From NCBI GenBank assembly GCA_963664595.2, contig CAXXOK010000011.1:496001-560000 (forward strand): a stretch of DNA of 64,000 nt, written 5' to 3'. Under the pieces are notes generated by a model. That model saw only the letters and a list, made by a program, of their open reading frames with translations. It was not told where the DNA came from and ran no database searches. The translations under genes and the position numbers were made by a program. The DNA is from CAXXOK01 sp963664595. Its GTDB lineage: Bacteria > Bacillota > Clostridia > Christensenellales > Aristaeellaceae. This document shows positions 24,588-33,107 of the stretch, one piece after another. Positions within the stretch are counted from its first letter, which is position 1; each line of letters starts with the position of its first letter.

Positions 24588-25685
24588 ATGAAACTGGGGA
24601 TTGTGGGACTGCCTAACGTGGGAAAAAGCACGCTGTTTAACGCCATCACCAAGGCGGGGGCGCAGGCGGCAAACTATCCGTTTTGCACCATTGAGCCCAA
24701 CACCGGCATTGTGCCCGTGCCCGACAGGCGGCTGGAGGTGCTCATTGAGATGTATCACCCCAAAAGCCGCGTGCCCGCGTCCGTCACATTTGTGGATATC
24801 GCGGGGCTGGTGAAGGGCGCCAGCCGCGGCGAGGGGCTGGGCAACAAGTTTCTCTCCCACATCCGCGAGGTGGACGCCATCGTGCATGTGGTGCGCTGCT
24901 TTGCCGACGACAACGTAATCCATGTGGACGGCTCTGTGGATGCCGCCCGCGATATTGAAGAAATCAATCTGGAATTGATCTTTGCCGATCTGGAAACCGT
25001 GCAGAAGCGCACCGAGAAGGCCGAAAAGCTGATCAAGACCGGAGAAAAGAAATACGCCGCCGAGGCCGATCTGGGCAGGCGGCTGATACAGCATCTGGAA
25101 AGCGGCATGCCCGCCCGCACCTTTGCAACGACGGACGATGAAAAGGCCATCCTCACCGGATGGTTTCTGCTGACGGACAAGCCCATCATCTACGCCGCCA
25201 ACATCTCCGAGGACGACATCGGCAAATCCGCCGATGAGCTGCCGCTGGTGAAAGCCGTGGAAACCGTCGCCAAAGCCGAGGGCGCGGAAGTGTTCACCAT
25301 CTCCGCGCGCATCGAGGAAGAAATCAGCCAGATGGACGCCGGGGAAAAGCAGATGTTCCTTACCGATCTGGGTATCGGCCAGAGCGGGCTGGACCGGCTG
25401 ATCCAGGCCAGCTACCGGCTGCTGGGGCTGATCTCATTTTTCACCGTCGGCGAGGACGAGTGCCGCGCGTGGACGATTGAAAACGGCACCAAGGCCCCGC
25501 AGGCGGCCGGAAAAATCCATACGGATTTCGAGCGCGGCTTCATCCGCGCGGAGGTCGTGGCCTACGATCAGCTCATCGGGCAGGGCGGCATGGCCGCCTG
25601 CAAGGAAAAGGGCCTGGTGCGCAGCGAGGGCAAGGAGTATGTTATGAAGGACGGCGATGTGACGCTGTTCCGTTTCAACGTATAG
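24588..25685 (+). CDS. ychF: YchF-family redox-responsive ATPase
   Basis: A 365-residue Obg-related P-loop protein that prefers ATP to GTP, associates with ribosomes and is involved in oxidative-stress responses. G1 is GLPNVGKSTLFN (residues 6-17), the switch region contains NYPFCTIEPNTGIV, G3 is DIAGLVKGAS, and the G4-equivalent reads YAANISEDD, lacking the NKxD of true GTPases. A C-terminal TGS-like domain ends in EYVMKDGDVTLFRFNV. The start was set at ATG 24588; an in-frame GTG three codons earlier is less well placed relative to AAGGATAGG. It is followed after 11 bases by the ATP-grasp gene, probably in one operon. Confidence 0.95.
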   Translation: MKLGIVGLPNVGKSTLFNAITKAGAQAANYPFCTIEPNTGIVPVPDRRLEVLIEMYHPKSRVPASVTFVDIAGLVKGASRGEGLGNKFLSHIREVDAIVHVVRCFADDNVIHVDGSVDAARDIEEINLELIFADLETVQKRTEKAEKLIKTGEKKYAAEADLGRRLIQHLESGMPARTFATTDDEKAILTGWFLLTDKPIIYAANISEDDIGKSADELPLVKAVETVAKAEGAEVFTISARIEEEISQMDAGEKQMFLTDLGIGQSGLDRLIQASYRLLGLISFFTVGEDECRAWTIENGTKAPQAAGKIHTDFERGFIRAEVVAYDQLIGQGGMAACKEKGLVRSEGKEYVMKDGDVTLFRFNV

Positions 25686-25696
25686 GAGGCAACGTC

Positions 25697-26707
25697 ATGA
25701 GCAGGCTGACCTTTTTTCTCAAGCGCGCCGTGCGCATTGATACCAAACGCATGCGCACAACCCTGGATTATCTCGTAAAAAAAAGCGGCAAAAGCCGCGC
25801 GTGGCTGCTTTGGGATATGACGCGCTGCGCCCTGAAATACAACGCGGGCTACATGGATTACAAGATCGCCGAGATGTACCGCCTGAACGACGAGCAAAAG
25901 AAAACCGTCATCACACGCGGCCTGAGCAACACCATCGTGCGGCGCATGAACGACAAGGCCTACTGGCACCTGTTTGACGACAAGGCCACCTTCAACACCC
26001 TGTTCAAAGAGGATATCAAGCGCAACTGGATGCAGTTTTCCCCAGCCACGGCCCCGGACGAGCTCGCGGCGTTCCTGCGGGAGAACCCGGATATCATCGC
26101 CAAGCCGCTGGAAGGCAGCTCCGGCGTGGGCATCACCCACTATACCCTGCAGGATTTTACGGGCCGGGAGGAAGCCTTCCGCCAGGAGCTGCTGGACAAG
26201 AACATCGGCATCCTGGAGCAGCGCGTGATTCAGCACGACCGCATGATGGCGCTGTGCCCCACCTCCGTAAACACCATCCGCATCGCCACCCTGCTGGGCG
26301 ACAAGAAGGAGGGCGTGGTATACGCCTTTTTGCGCATCGGAAACGGCAAGGTGATGGATAATGTGGACTGCGGCGGCATGGCCGCCCGCGTGGATCTGCA
26401 AACCGGCACCCTGCTTACTGTGGGCGCGGACAAGGCCGGCAACGTGTTTGAAATCCATCCCATGACCGGTACCCCGATCATCGGCTTTGAGGTCCCCTAT
26501 TTTGGGGAAGCCGTGGATATGTGCCTGCGCGCCGCCCGCAAGGTGCCCCAGATGCGCTTCATCGCCTGGGACGTGGCCGTGACCAACCAAGGCCCCTGCT
26601 TTATCGAAGGCAACTCCTTCCCCAGCCACGCCGTGCCCCAGTTCGCCGCGCATTACCCGGACGGGATGGGGATTATGCGGGAGTTTCGGGAGTTTTTGGA
26701 GATATAG
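25697..26707 (+). CDS. Sugar-transfer-associated ATP-grasp protein
   Basis: A 336-residue ATP-grasp-fold enzyme of the group annotated as sugar-transfer associated (PF14397-like). ATP-binding features are KPLEGSSGVGI near residue 133 (phosphate loop), LEQRVIQHDRMM near 175, and the metal-binding end FIEGNSFP near 310, with Asp in WDVAVT. These enzymes activate a carboxylate and join it to an amine or thiol; in this group the substrate is unknown, and neighbours elsewhere are often polysaccharide genes. AGGAGG lies seven bases before ATG 25697. A hairpin terminator follows the stop. Confidence 0.8.
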   Translation: MSRLTFFLKRAVRIDTKRMRTTLDYLVKKSGKSRAWLLWDMTRCALKYNAGYMDYKIAEMYRLNDEQKKTVITRGLSNTIVRRMNDKAYWHLFDDKATFNTLFKEDIKRNWMQFSPATAPDELAAFLRENPDIIAKPLEGSSGVGITHYTLQDFTGREEAFRQELLDKNIGILEQRVIQHDRMMALCPTSVNTIRIATLLGDKKEGVVYAFLRIGNGKVMDNVDCGGMAARVDLQTGTLLTVGADKAGNVFEIHPMTGTPIIGFEVPYFGEAVDMCLRAARKVPQMRFIAWDVAVTNQGPCFIEGNSFPSHAVPQFAAHYPDGMGIMREFREFLEI

Positions 26708-26770
26708 CCCGGCATCCGCAGCATGACGGAATATCGCCCGTGTTCCGCCAGCCATCTGAGCCTATGCAAA

Positions 26771-26801
26771 AGCCTTGACGCGGCACCGCTGCGTCAAGGC
26801 T
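26771..26801. terminator. Bidirectional hairpin terminator
   Basis: Arms AGCCTTGACGC and GCGTCAAGGCT around a 9-base loop, with AAA on the left and TATTTCATT on the right. It lies between the convergent ATP-grasp gene and surface-protein gene. Confidence 0.8.
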
Positions 26802-26827
26802 ATTTCATTACACTCGGAAACGTACCG

Positions 26828-28120
26828 TTATCCCCGCGCCGACCGCCTGCGCAGGAGCACGATTGCCGCCGCCGTAAAGAGCAAGGCAAGCGTATACAGT
26901 GCCGGTGTGCTGCTGTCACCGGTCTGGGGAAACTGAGACGGCAGCGGGGACGGTAACGGGGACGGCAGCAGCGTGAACAGGATATGCGAGGCCAATGTAT
27001 CATAATCAGTGCTCAAATATACGGCATCCACACTGCCGATGGACAGGGAGTATATGTCGGTCCGGCTGGCGTCCATGAATACGGTTACCGCATGCGGGGC
27101 GACAATCTCGGTACCGTCCTCTTGCCATGCCTGCATCGAAGAGCCGTTGATCTCCAGTGTCGGGTTGGATCCCCTGGACAAAGCTGCGAAATGGCCCACG
27201 GTCTGGATTTCGCCGGTTGGATTGTTGAGTATCAGCGTAGATTTTCCAAACCCGAAATCATTATCCGCGCTGACATGCAGTCCAATAGCGAATGTGCTGC
27301 CCACATCACCATGGATGTTGAACAGGCAGCTGTTGTAGACAGCCGTGGAGACGCTGGCCAGATCCCTGCCCACATACCATCCCCGGAGAGTAAAATCCGA
27401 AAGGTTGAATGTGCAGCTATCAAAGGCGGCTTCAATCATACCGTACAGCGGATTAGCCCACATGCCATATTGTAATAGAGCTTGTGTATTGTTGTTGCTG
27501 AACGTGATCACCGTGTGATCCATCTGCATAGTGATCCCCAGAAGAGCGACATCTGTGGTAGTATGATTGGCAGATATGCCATAAACGTTCCCCTTAAGTA
27601 CAAAGCCGGGGACCAGTTCATACCCTTTGATCTGCGAGGTATCCAGGCTCAGGCTGATATTGCGCAGCGTAAACGGCATGGTTACGGAATTGGATATACC
27701 CGCATGGATGCCATTCACGACCTGATTTGAACTGGTTACCTGATAGGCGCTGCTAAGCATCAGGCTGTCGGTATTAGAGTCGCTGCCGTAGAGATTCAGT
27801 CCCGTGCTGCTGCCGCTGATAGACAGTACATCCTTTTCGACGGATGTAATGGTGTTTGTCCCGATCAGGCGGATATTCAGCACACCGTCAACCGAAGCGA
27901 TATAGCTTCCATTATACCCTTTCAGCGTAAGCTCTCCGGCGCCGCCATTTGCGGAAGCCGACCATGCCCAGCCGGTACCGGACGGGCTGCCCGCAAGCGC
28001 CGTGCTGTTATATATGCTGCCGTTGATCGTAAGGGACGAGATCGCAAACGCCGTACAGGGAAGCAATACAAGCAGGGCAATTGAAAAAAGCAATCCCCGG
28101 TATTTGCGTCTCATCATCAT
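26828..28120 (-). CDS. Cell-wall-anchored surface protein (FPQTG sorting signal)
   Basis: A 430-residue protein with an N-terminal signal peptide (MMMRRKYRGLLFSIALLVLL ending TAFA) and a C-terminal sortase signal: PLPSPLPSPLPSQ spacer, FPQTG (an LPxTG variant), a hydrophobic stretch ALYTLALLFTAAAIVLL and RRRSARG. The middle 350 residues are rich in Ser, Thr, Asn and aliphatic residues, with a repeating beta pattern (for example LNLYGSDSNTDSLMLSS, LEINGSSMQ). This fits a right-handed beta-helix, as in pectate-lyase-like or adhesin proteins. Sortase would join the Thr to peptidoglycan; no sortase gene is in this window. The role is unknown, with adhesion or glycan binding likely. The gene is monocistronic, with a candidate promoter at about 28165-28194 (minus TTTTCA-17-TATAGT). 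Confidence 0.78.
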   Translation of the reverse strand: MMMRRKYRGLLFSIALLVLLPCTAFAISSLTINGSIYNSTALAGSPSGTGWAWSASANGGAGELTLKGYNGSYIASVDGVLNIRLIGTNTITSVEKDVLSISGSSTGLNLYGSDSNTDSLMLSSAYQVTSSNQVVNGIHAGISNSVTMPFTLRNISLSLDTSQIKGYELVPGFVLKGNVYGISANHTTTDVALLGITMQMDHTVITFSNNNTQALLQYGMWANPLYGMIEAAFDSCTFNLSDFTLRGWYVGRDLASVSTAVYNSCLFNIHGDVGSTFAIGLHVSADNDFGFGKSTLILNNPTGEIQTVGHFAALSRGSNPTLEINGSSMQAWQEDGTEIVAPHAVTVFMDASRTDIYSLSIGSVDAVYLSTDYDTLASHILFTLLPSPLPSPLPSQFPQTGDSSTPALYTLALLFTAAAIVLLRRRSARG

Positions 28121-28605
28121 ACACTCTTTTGTTGTTTACTGGCCGTCATTCTCACGACTGTTCTACTATATAGCATATCGGTTTGTTTGAAAAGCGATTT
28201 GTAAAATTTGCAGTACCTATCCCCTTCCGAAACGTGCTTTTGCTTCTTCGGGCCATTTTTGAGAACGGACTGCGGATTCCTGCGTTATCGCAGGCAGAAC
28301 TGCACGACCAACTGTTCAAATTTTACCGCACGCGCTTTCATGGGGTCGGCGGTGACGCTGATGCCGCCGCCGTGGCCTCAACCGCGGGCGGGCCCGCGGC
28401 GTGTTTCCGCTCCGTTGCGCAGGGGCGGGCCGCGGAAAAGAGTGGCCGACAACACAAATCAGCCGGATGCTGCCCCGCAGCGCCCGGCTGATGAAAACGC
28501 CCTGACTTTTTCGTGCCTCCAGCCGCAAACGGCTGACTGCCGATTGCGGTATTCCGGCTGGTACCGGCAAACCGCCGCGCCCCGGAAACGGCGGGAATTC
28601 GTCTT
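28121..28605. other. Intergenic region, possibly with a decayed gene end
   Basis: A 485-base gap. The first 80 bases hold the surface-protein promoter. On the minus strand around 28290-28370 a short frame ends GISVTADPMKARAVKFEQL and reads like the end of a protein, but upstream it breaks down, so it may be a remnant. CAGCCGG/CCGGCTG repeats near 28460-28560 could form hairpins. No intact gene is supported. Confidence 0.4.
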
Positions 28606-31035
28606 TTACAAATACTGTGTCCTGTCGTCCCCTTGCCGGTATACCATGGAAAACGCCCCGGCCCGCAGCGTACCGGTTTCGCCATCGTAGTGCGGGGAAA
28701 GCGCCCTGGCCGTTTCCATGAATGCCTGCAGGGAGCCCGCTTCACGGCCCGCGCACAGGCACAGGCAGGCGATATCATCTCCGTACATACGCTGCTCGCA
28801 GCCGAAGTTCATGCCGTTGTATGCTTCATATGGCTTGCTGCACCACAGCGCGATATAACCCTGCCCCTTACGCAGGAAAATCCATTGGCCGTCGCTCACG
28901 GTTTCCTCAAACCGGCACACCGGGCAATAGAGATGGATATAGTGCAGGGGATGTGCCGCGGGGATGCGGTAGATCATCCCCAGCAGGCCGCCCTGCTGTT
29001 TCAGCGCGGGCATCACGCCGTTGCCGTGCCAGTAGCCGGGGCGCATGTCCCCCTCCTCGGACGACGAGCCGGGATGGTTGATAAACACCGCCGCCTCGCC
29101 GTCGAGCGCCGCGTGCCACATATGCTGCTGGTATCCGTAGATGCCGGGCTGAAAACAGGTCGTCCCGTGAAACCGCTCGTTGAACGATTTGGTATAGCTG
29201 TGGGACGCCGTATCCGCGTCCGATTGCAGGGTTTTGTTGTCCCAGCGCGCAAACGGTTCCCGGGGGGAGGCGACACTGGTCAGGCACCAGTCCTCGTGCT
29301 TGTCCAGCACAATCCGCGCGTTGCCGGTTGTATAGGTGGTCGATACGGGATTTTCCATCAGCGGGATCAGCCCGTCCGGGATGCGGTAGCCGCTGTCCGC
29401 GTAAAACCCAAGCCAGCCCTCGCCGTACTCATAGGGCAGCGACGGGTTGATCAGGTTCATCAGCGCCATGGCCCCCTGCGCAAACGGGAACAGCACGTTG
29501 CGGTAGACCCGCCCCATCGGCGCGACGATCCCGTTTTTGAAGGTGTGCAGCGACAGCATGGACAGCAGCCGGTCGGTTATCGTTGCCGCCCGGGCGGAGA
29601 TGGCGGGCTCGGAAAAATCCACCACGTTGATGAGCGCCGCGAAGGTGACGCACATATACACCGTGCTTAAAAATTCCTCAAAGCCATACGTTTCCACATC
29701 CTCCAGCCATTCCAGCACCCTCGCCCTGCCCCAGGCGTACAGCTCCCGCCCCGTCCTGTGCGCCAGCGTGAAATCGTCGTCGGGAAACATTTCTCCCGCG
29801 GCCATGGCACTGGAATAGAACATAAGGCTGTGGTTCTCGCTCCAGAAGCACATGCCGTCGGAGCCTTCCATATCCATCCAGTAGCGGTAGCCCAGCAGCA
29901 CGGAACGGATGCGCTCCCGCAGCGTGCCCTCCGCCGGGTAATGATGAAGATAGCGGACCAACCCGCACATCAGAAAATCAGAGCAGTCCACCCGGATCTC
30001 AATCAGGCGGAGCATATCCAAAAGCAGGGCGTCATCGTTGACGGACGCTTCCCCCAGGTGCTTCCGGGCCAGGATATTGGCGATCGGGAAGCCGAACTTG
30101 CCGCCGCGGTTGAGGCTTTCCACCTGCGCGATGCGCCGGAAAATCAGCTCCCGGTTTTCCTCCGGCGTTACCGGATGATCCACGTACAGGGGCATAATCT
30201 GCTCCGTGCGCTCAAACCGCCGCACAAGCTCCGCGCCCCCGGCCTGCACGCGGAGCGTTACGTAGCCCTCGCCGTCCGCCAGCAAAACCTCCCGCTCACC
30301 GGACGCCGGTATCCATTGGGTCGGCAGCTTGCTTTTTGCATAGTCCACTTCACATTGCCGGTAGGTGAACGCCGTGCCCTCCGGGGCGGGCTGATCAAAC
30401 ACAAGGGCGGATTCCGTCAGCCGGACGCCATCCAGAAACGCCTGCGCGGCATACACCGCAGGATGGAATTTTTCGTCCGGGAGCGCCGTGCGCAGGGTTT
30501 TAGCCATGCCGGGCAATTGCAGGCCCACCACGCTGCGGGTATCGCGCACCCCCAGGTTTTCGCAGGCCAGATAGAGCAGGTTGCGGCCCGGCCGCAGGCT
30601 GAGGGTCAGCTCCGTTCTGGTGATCGGCTTGTATACGGGGTGCTCAATCCCCCCCGCGTACACACCGTTGCAGTACACGTCCACGGCGGCGTAGGACCAG
30701 AGCACGGCCCGCACAGCCATGGCTGCGGGGGCTATCAGCACGGTGGCCGCGTCAAACGCCACGCTGCGCAGGGTGGAATAGAACGTGGACAGGTTGACAA
30801 AGCCGCCCCCCTCTGTATAGCAGTACCGCCACGGCAGGCCCAGACGGCTGTTTTCCCCGGCCGTGATGCGCTGTGCGCCGTCCACCGGGGCGTGCCGGGC
30901 GATTACGGTGCGTAAATGCGCCTCGCGGCGAAGCTGATCCCCCTCCCCGGCCTCCTGCGTACAGTCGCTCACCCTCGGCCCGGTTACCATATAGTTTGTC
31001 ACAAAATCCTGCCGGTCCAGCTTCCAGTCGTTCAT
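28606..31035 (-). CDS. Large protein, predicted carbohydrate-active (alpha/alpha-barrel type)
   Basis: An 809-residue protein without a signal peptide, so probably cytoplasmic. The N-terminal 200 residues are beta-rich and resemble a jelly-roll: RAVLWSYAAVDVYCNGVYAGGIEH and LRPGRNLLYLACENLGVRD recall the carbohydrate-binding N-domain of glycoside hydrolases. Residues about 300-600 are helical, with WSENHSLMFYSSAMAAGEMFP and YRYWMDMEGSDGM, reminiscent of alpha/alpha-toroid lyases or hydrolases of heparinase II/III type. The C-terminal part is again beta-rich. I cannot assign a family with certainty. It starts at ATG 31035 behind AAGGAGAACGGGGCT. It is the last gene of a MalEFG-type operon (50 bases after the permease), so it probably acts on the imported sugar. 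Confidence 0.6.
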   Translation of the reverse strand: MNDWKLDRQDFVTNYMVTGPRVSDCTQEAGEGDQLRREAHLRTVIARHAPVDGAQRITAGENSRLGLPWRYCYTEGGGFVNLSTFYSTLRSVAFDAATVLIAPAAMAVRAVLWSYAAVDVYCNGVYAGGIEHPVYKPITRTELTLSLRPGRNLLYLACENLGVRDTRSVVGLQLPGMAKTLRTALPDEKFHPAVYAAQAFLDGVRLTESALVFDQPAPEGTAFTYRQCEVDYAKSKLPTQWIPASGEREVLLADGEGYVTLRVQAGGAELVRRFERTEQIMPLYVDHPVTPEENRELIFRRIAQVESLNRGGKFGFPIANILARKHLGEASVNDDALLLDMLRLIEIRVDCSDFLMCGLVRYLHHYPAEGTLRERIRSVLLGYRYWMDMEGSDGMCFWSENHSLMFYSSAMAAGEMFPDDDFTLAHRTGRELYAWGRARVLEWLEDVETYGFEEFLSTVYMCVTFAALINVVDFSEPAISARAATITDRLLSMLSLHTFKNGIVAPMGRVYRNVLFPFAQGAMALMNLINPSLPYEYGEGWLGFYADSGYRIPDGLIPLMENPVSTTYTTGNARIVLDKHEDWCLTSVASPREPFARWDNKTLQSDADTASHSYTKSFNERFHGTTCFQPGIYGYQQHMWHAALDGEAAVFINHPGSSSEEGDMRPGYWHGNGVMPALKQQGGLLGMIYRIPAAHPLHYIHLYCPVCRFEETVSDGQWIFLRKGQGYIALWCSKPYEAYNGMNFGCEQRMYGDDIACLCLCAGREAGSLQAFMETARALSPHYDGETGTLRAGAFSMVYRQGDDRTQYL

Positions 31036-31084
31036 AGCCCCGTTCTCCTTCCGGTTGATGCCTCCGTTTCCCGGCGGCGTCGCG

Positions 31085-31975
31085 TCAGCCCTTCACCGCG
31101 CCGGCGGTCAGCCCGCTCATGAAGAAACGGCTGAAACAGATAAACACGATGATGATCGGCACGATGGATATTGTCGCCCCGGCAAACATGATGTTCCAGG
31201 CCGCGGTGCCGTCGCCTGCGTTTTTCAGCATGTTCACGCCCACGGTCAGCGGGCGCAGCTTATCGTTGGTCATGGTGAAAACCATCGGCAGGATATATTC
31301 GTTCCACCCCTGACGGAACGACAGGATGGCGATGGTCGCCATCACCGGCTTGAGCATGGGGATGATGATGCGGTAATAGATTTTGAAAAAGCCGCACCCG
31401 TCGATCTTGGCCGCCTCGTCCAGCTCGCGCGGGATGGAATTGACAAAGCCCCGCGCCAGAAAAATATAGGTTGCCTGGTAGGTGCCTGCCGAGAATATCA
31501 CGACCGGCCATAACGATGTGTTGATCCTGAGCTTGATCGCCAGCTCATACAGCGGCCGCAGCGAAACCGAACCGACGTTGATGAATAAAAACGCGACAAA
31601 CATCAGATACAGCGCTTCTTTTCCCCAAAACTTTTTGCGGGAAAACACATACCCGGCCATGGTGGAGTTAATCAGCGAAATGACCATCACGCCGATGCTC
31701 AGCATAATGCTGTTGCGCGTGTATACCGCAAAATTCGCCTGGTTCCAGGCATCAATATAGTTTTCAATAATCCATTTTGATGGGAATAGATTCGAACCGC
31801 CAACGAGCAGCTCCCCGTTTTCCTTAAACGATCCAAACACAACATACAGCACCGGAAAGATTGTAACGACCGCAATCGCCAGCAGCAGGAGCATCAGCGC
31901 TCCCCGTATGATTCTTTGCGTTGATGAATAGACAACGCCCGTTCTTTTTCCTAACAATATCATAGCGTTCCCCAT
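31085..31975 (-). CDS. Carbohydrate ABC transporter permease (MalG/AraQ type)
   Basis: A 296-residue inner-membrane permease with six predicted helices. The coupling-helix EAA motif is visible as ELDEAAKIDGCGFFKIYYRIIIPMLKP near residues 188-214. The N-terminus has the typical LLAIAVVTIFPVLYVVFGSFK. It begins one base after the stop of the upstream permease (TGA-A-ATG), so translation is coupled; an alternative start lies four codons on. It forms the channel with the MalF-type partner, taking sugar from the binding protein at 33108. No ATPase is encoded here, so a shared MsmK-type ATPase is likely. Confidence 0.92.
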   Translation of the reverse strand: MGNAMILLGKRTGVVYSSTQRIIRGALMLLLLAIAVVTIFPVLYVVFGSFKENGELLVGGSNLFPSKWIIENYIDAWNQANFAVYTRNSIMLSIGVMVISLINSTMAGYVFSRKKFWGKEALYLMFVAFLFINVGSVSLRPLYELAIKLRINTSLWPVVIFSAGTYQATYIFLARGFVNSIPRELDEAAKIDGCGFFKIYYRIIIPMLKPVMATIAILSFRQGWNEYILPMVFTMTNDKLRPLTVGVNMLKNAGDGTAAWNIMFAGATISIVPIIIVFICFSRFFMSGLTAGAVKG

Positions 31976-31976
31976 T

Positions 31977-32903
31977 TCACACTACGTCGTCCAGTTTTTT
32001 GGAAACGAGCAAAAAGATTCCCGTAACCACGCCAACAATCAGCGCCGCCATCAAACTGAGCAGCGCACCGTACCCGATTTGCGCCTGTGTACCGGCCTCC
32101 GTGCCAAAGATCAGCTTGAAAATATACAGGAACATCACCATTGATCGGTTGCCGGGTCCGCCATAGGTGAGCACCATAATCGCTTCGTAATCTTTAAACG
32201 CGCTCGTTATCGCAAGCAGCAAAACGACCTTTAAAACCGGCGACAGCATCGGCAATGTGATTTTGAAAAATGTCTGAATCCCATTTGCCCCGTCGATTTT
32301 AGAGCTTTCATACACATCTTCCGGAATTCCCGCGATACCGGTCGCAAAATACAGCATGTATGTGCCAAACCCGCCCCATACCGCGAGTATTGTTACGGCG
32401 GACATCACCACGGATTGGTCGGTAAGCCACCCAACCGGCCTGGCGATGATGCCGAAGTTCCTCAGCATCGCGTTGAGGATGCCGTTGCCCGTAGCAAAGA
32501 TAAACATGAAGATCATGCCGGAAATCGCGCTGGAGATAACCGTCGGCATGAAGTATACCCCGCGGAAGAAAGACGAGCCCCGCAGGCGCTGATTGAGCAG
32601 AACCGCAATGATCAAGGCCAGCGGCAGGATAAAAATCAGCTTGTAAAACGCATACTCGAACGTATGGAGCACGCTTGCCCAGAAAGTAACATCGGAAAAC
32701 ATACGGGAAAAATTTCTGGTGCCGGTATAAACCGCTTTGAATCCGTTGTAGTTATAACAGATATAGCGGAATATCCATAGAAACGGATAGATGGAGCATA
32801 CGGCCAGCAGCACCACCGAGGGCGCGAGCATCAGCGTGGCGGACAGGCCGTTTCTCTCCTTCATCCCCTGGCGGCGCCGTGGGTAATGGTTTGCCTTGTT
32901 CAT
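31977..32903 (-). CDS. Carbohydrate ABC transporter permease (MalF/UgpA type)
   Basis: A 308-residue permease with six predicted helices, starting LSATLMLAPSVVLLAVCSIYPFLW. The EAA loop reads EDVYESSKIDGANGIQTFFKITLPMLSP near 215-242. ATG 32903 follows AAAGGGAGA. It pairs with the MalG-type protein downstream. A long hairpin lies between it and the binding-protein gene upstream, which would favour higher expression of the binding protein. Confidence 0.92.
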   Translation of the reverse strand: MNKANHYPRRRQGMKERNGLSATLMLAPSVVLLAVCSIYPFLWIFRYICYNYNGFKAVYTGTRNFSRMFSDVTFWASVLHTFEYAFYKLIFILPLALIIAVLLNQRLRGSSFFRGVYFMPTVISSAISGMIFMFIFATGNGILNAMLRNFGIIARPVGWLTDQSVVMSAVTILAVWGGFGTYMLYFATGIAGIPEDVYESSKIDGANGIQTFFKITLPMLSPVLKVVLLLAITSAFKDYEAIMVLTYGGPGNRSMVMFLYIFKLIFGTEAGTQAQIGYGALLSLMAALIVGVVTGIFLLVSKKLDDVV

Positions 32904-33011
32904 AGGATTCTCCCTTTCCAGAGCGGCGGCGGGCCGGATACCGCCCCATAGCGATTGAACCGGAAAACAGCGGATGTGCGGCCCCGGCGCATAGCCAGAT
33001 GGTTGTGCAAC

Positions 33012-33060
33012 GGAGAAAAGCCGTTCGTATGGATATTCCCGTTACGAACAGCTTCTCTCC
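33012..33060 (-). promoter_or_regulatory. Intercistronic hairpin between binding protein and permease
   Basis: Eighteen-base arms (33012-33029 and 33043-33060) pair with only two wobbles. There is no T-run. The position suits mRNA stabilisation or partial termination after the binding-protein gene. Confidence 0.6.
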
Positions 33061-33107
33061 GGTTCACGGTCTATCCGTCGCGTCGGGCCGGACGCTTCGG
33101 TATGGGA

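Noticed and set aside
28183..28690. Short plus-strand frames in the gap after the surface protein
   Set aside because: No ribosome binding sites and no recognisable sequence; composition suggests non-coding or decayed DNA.
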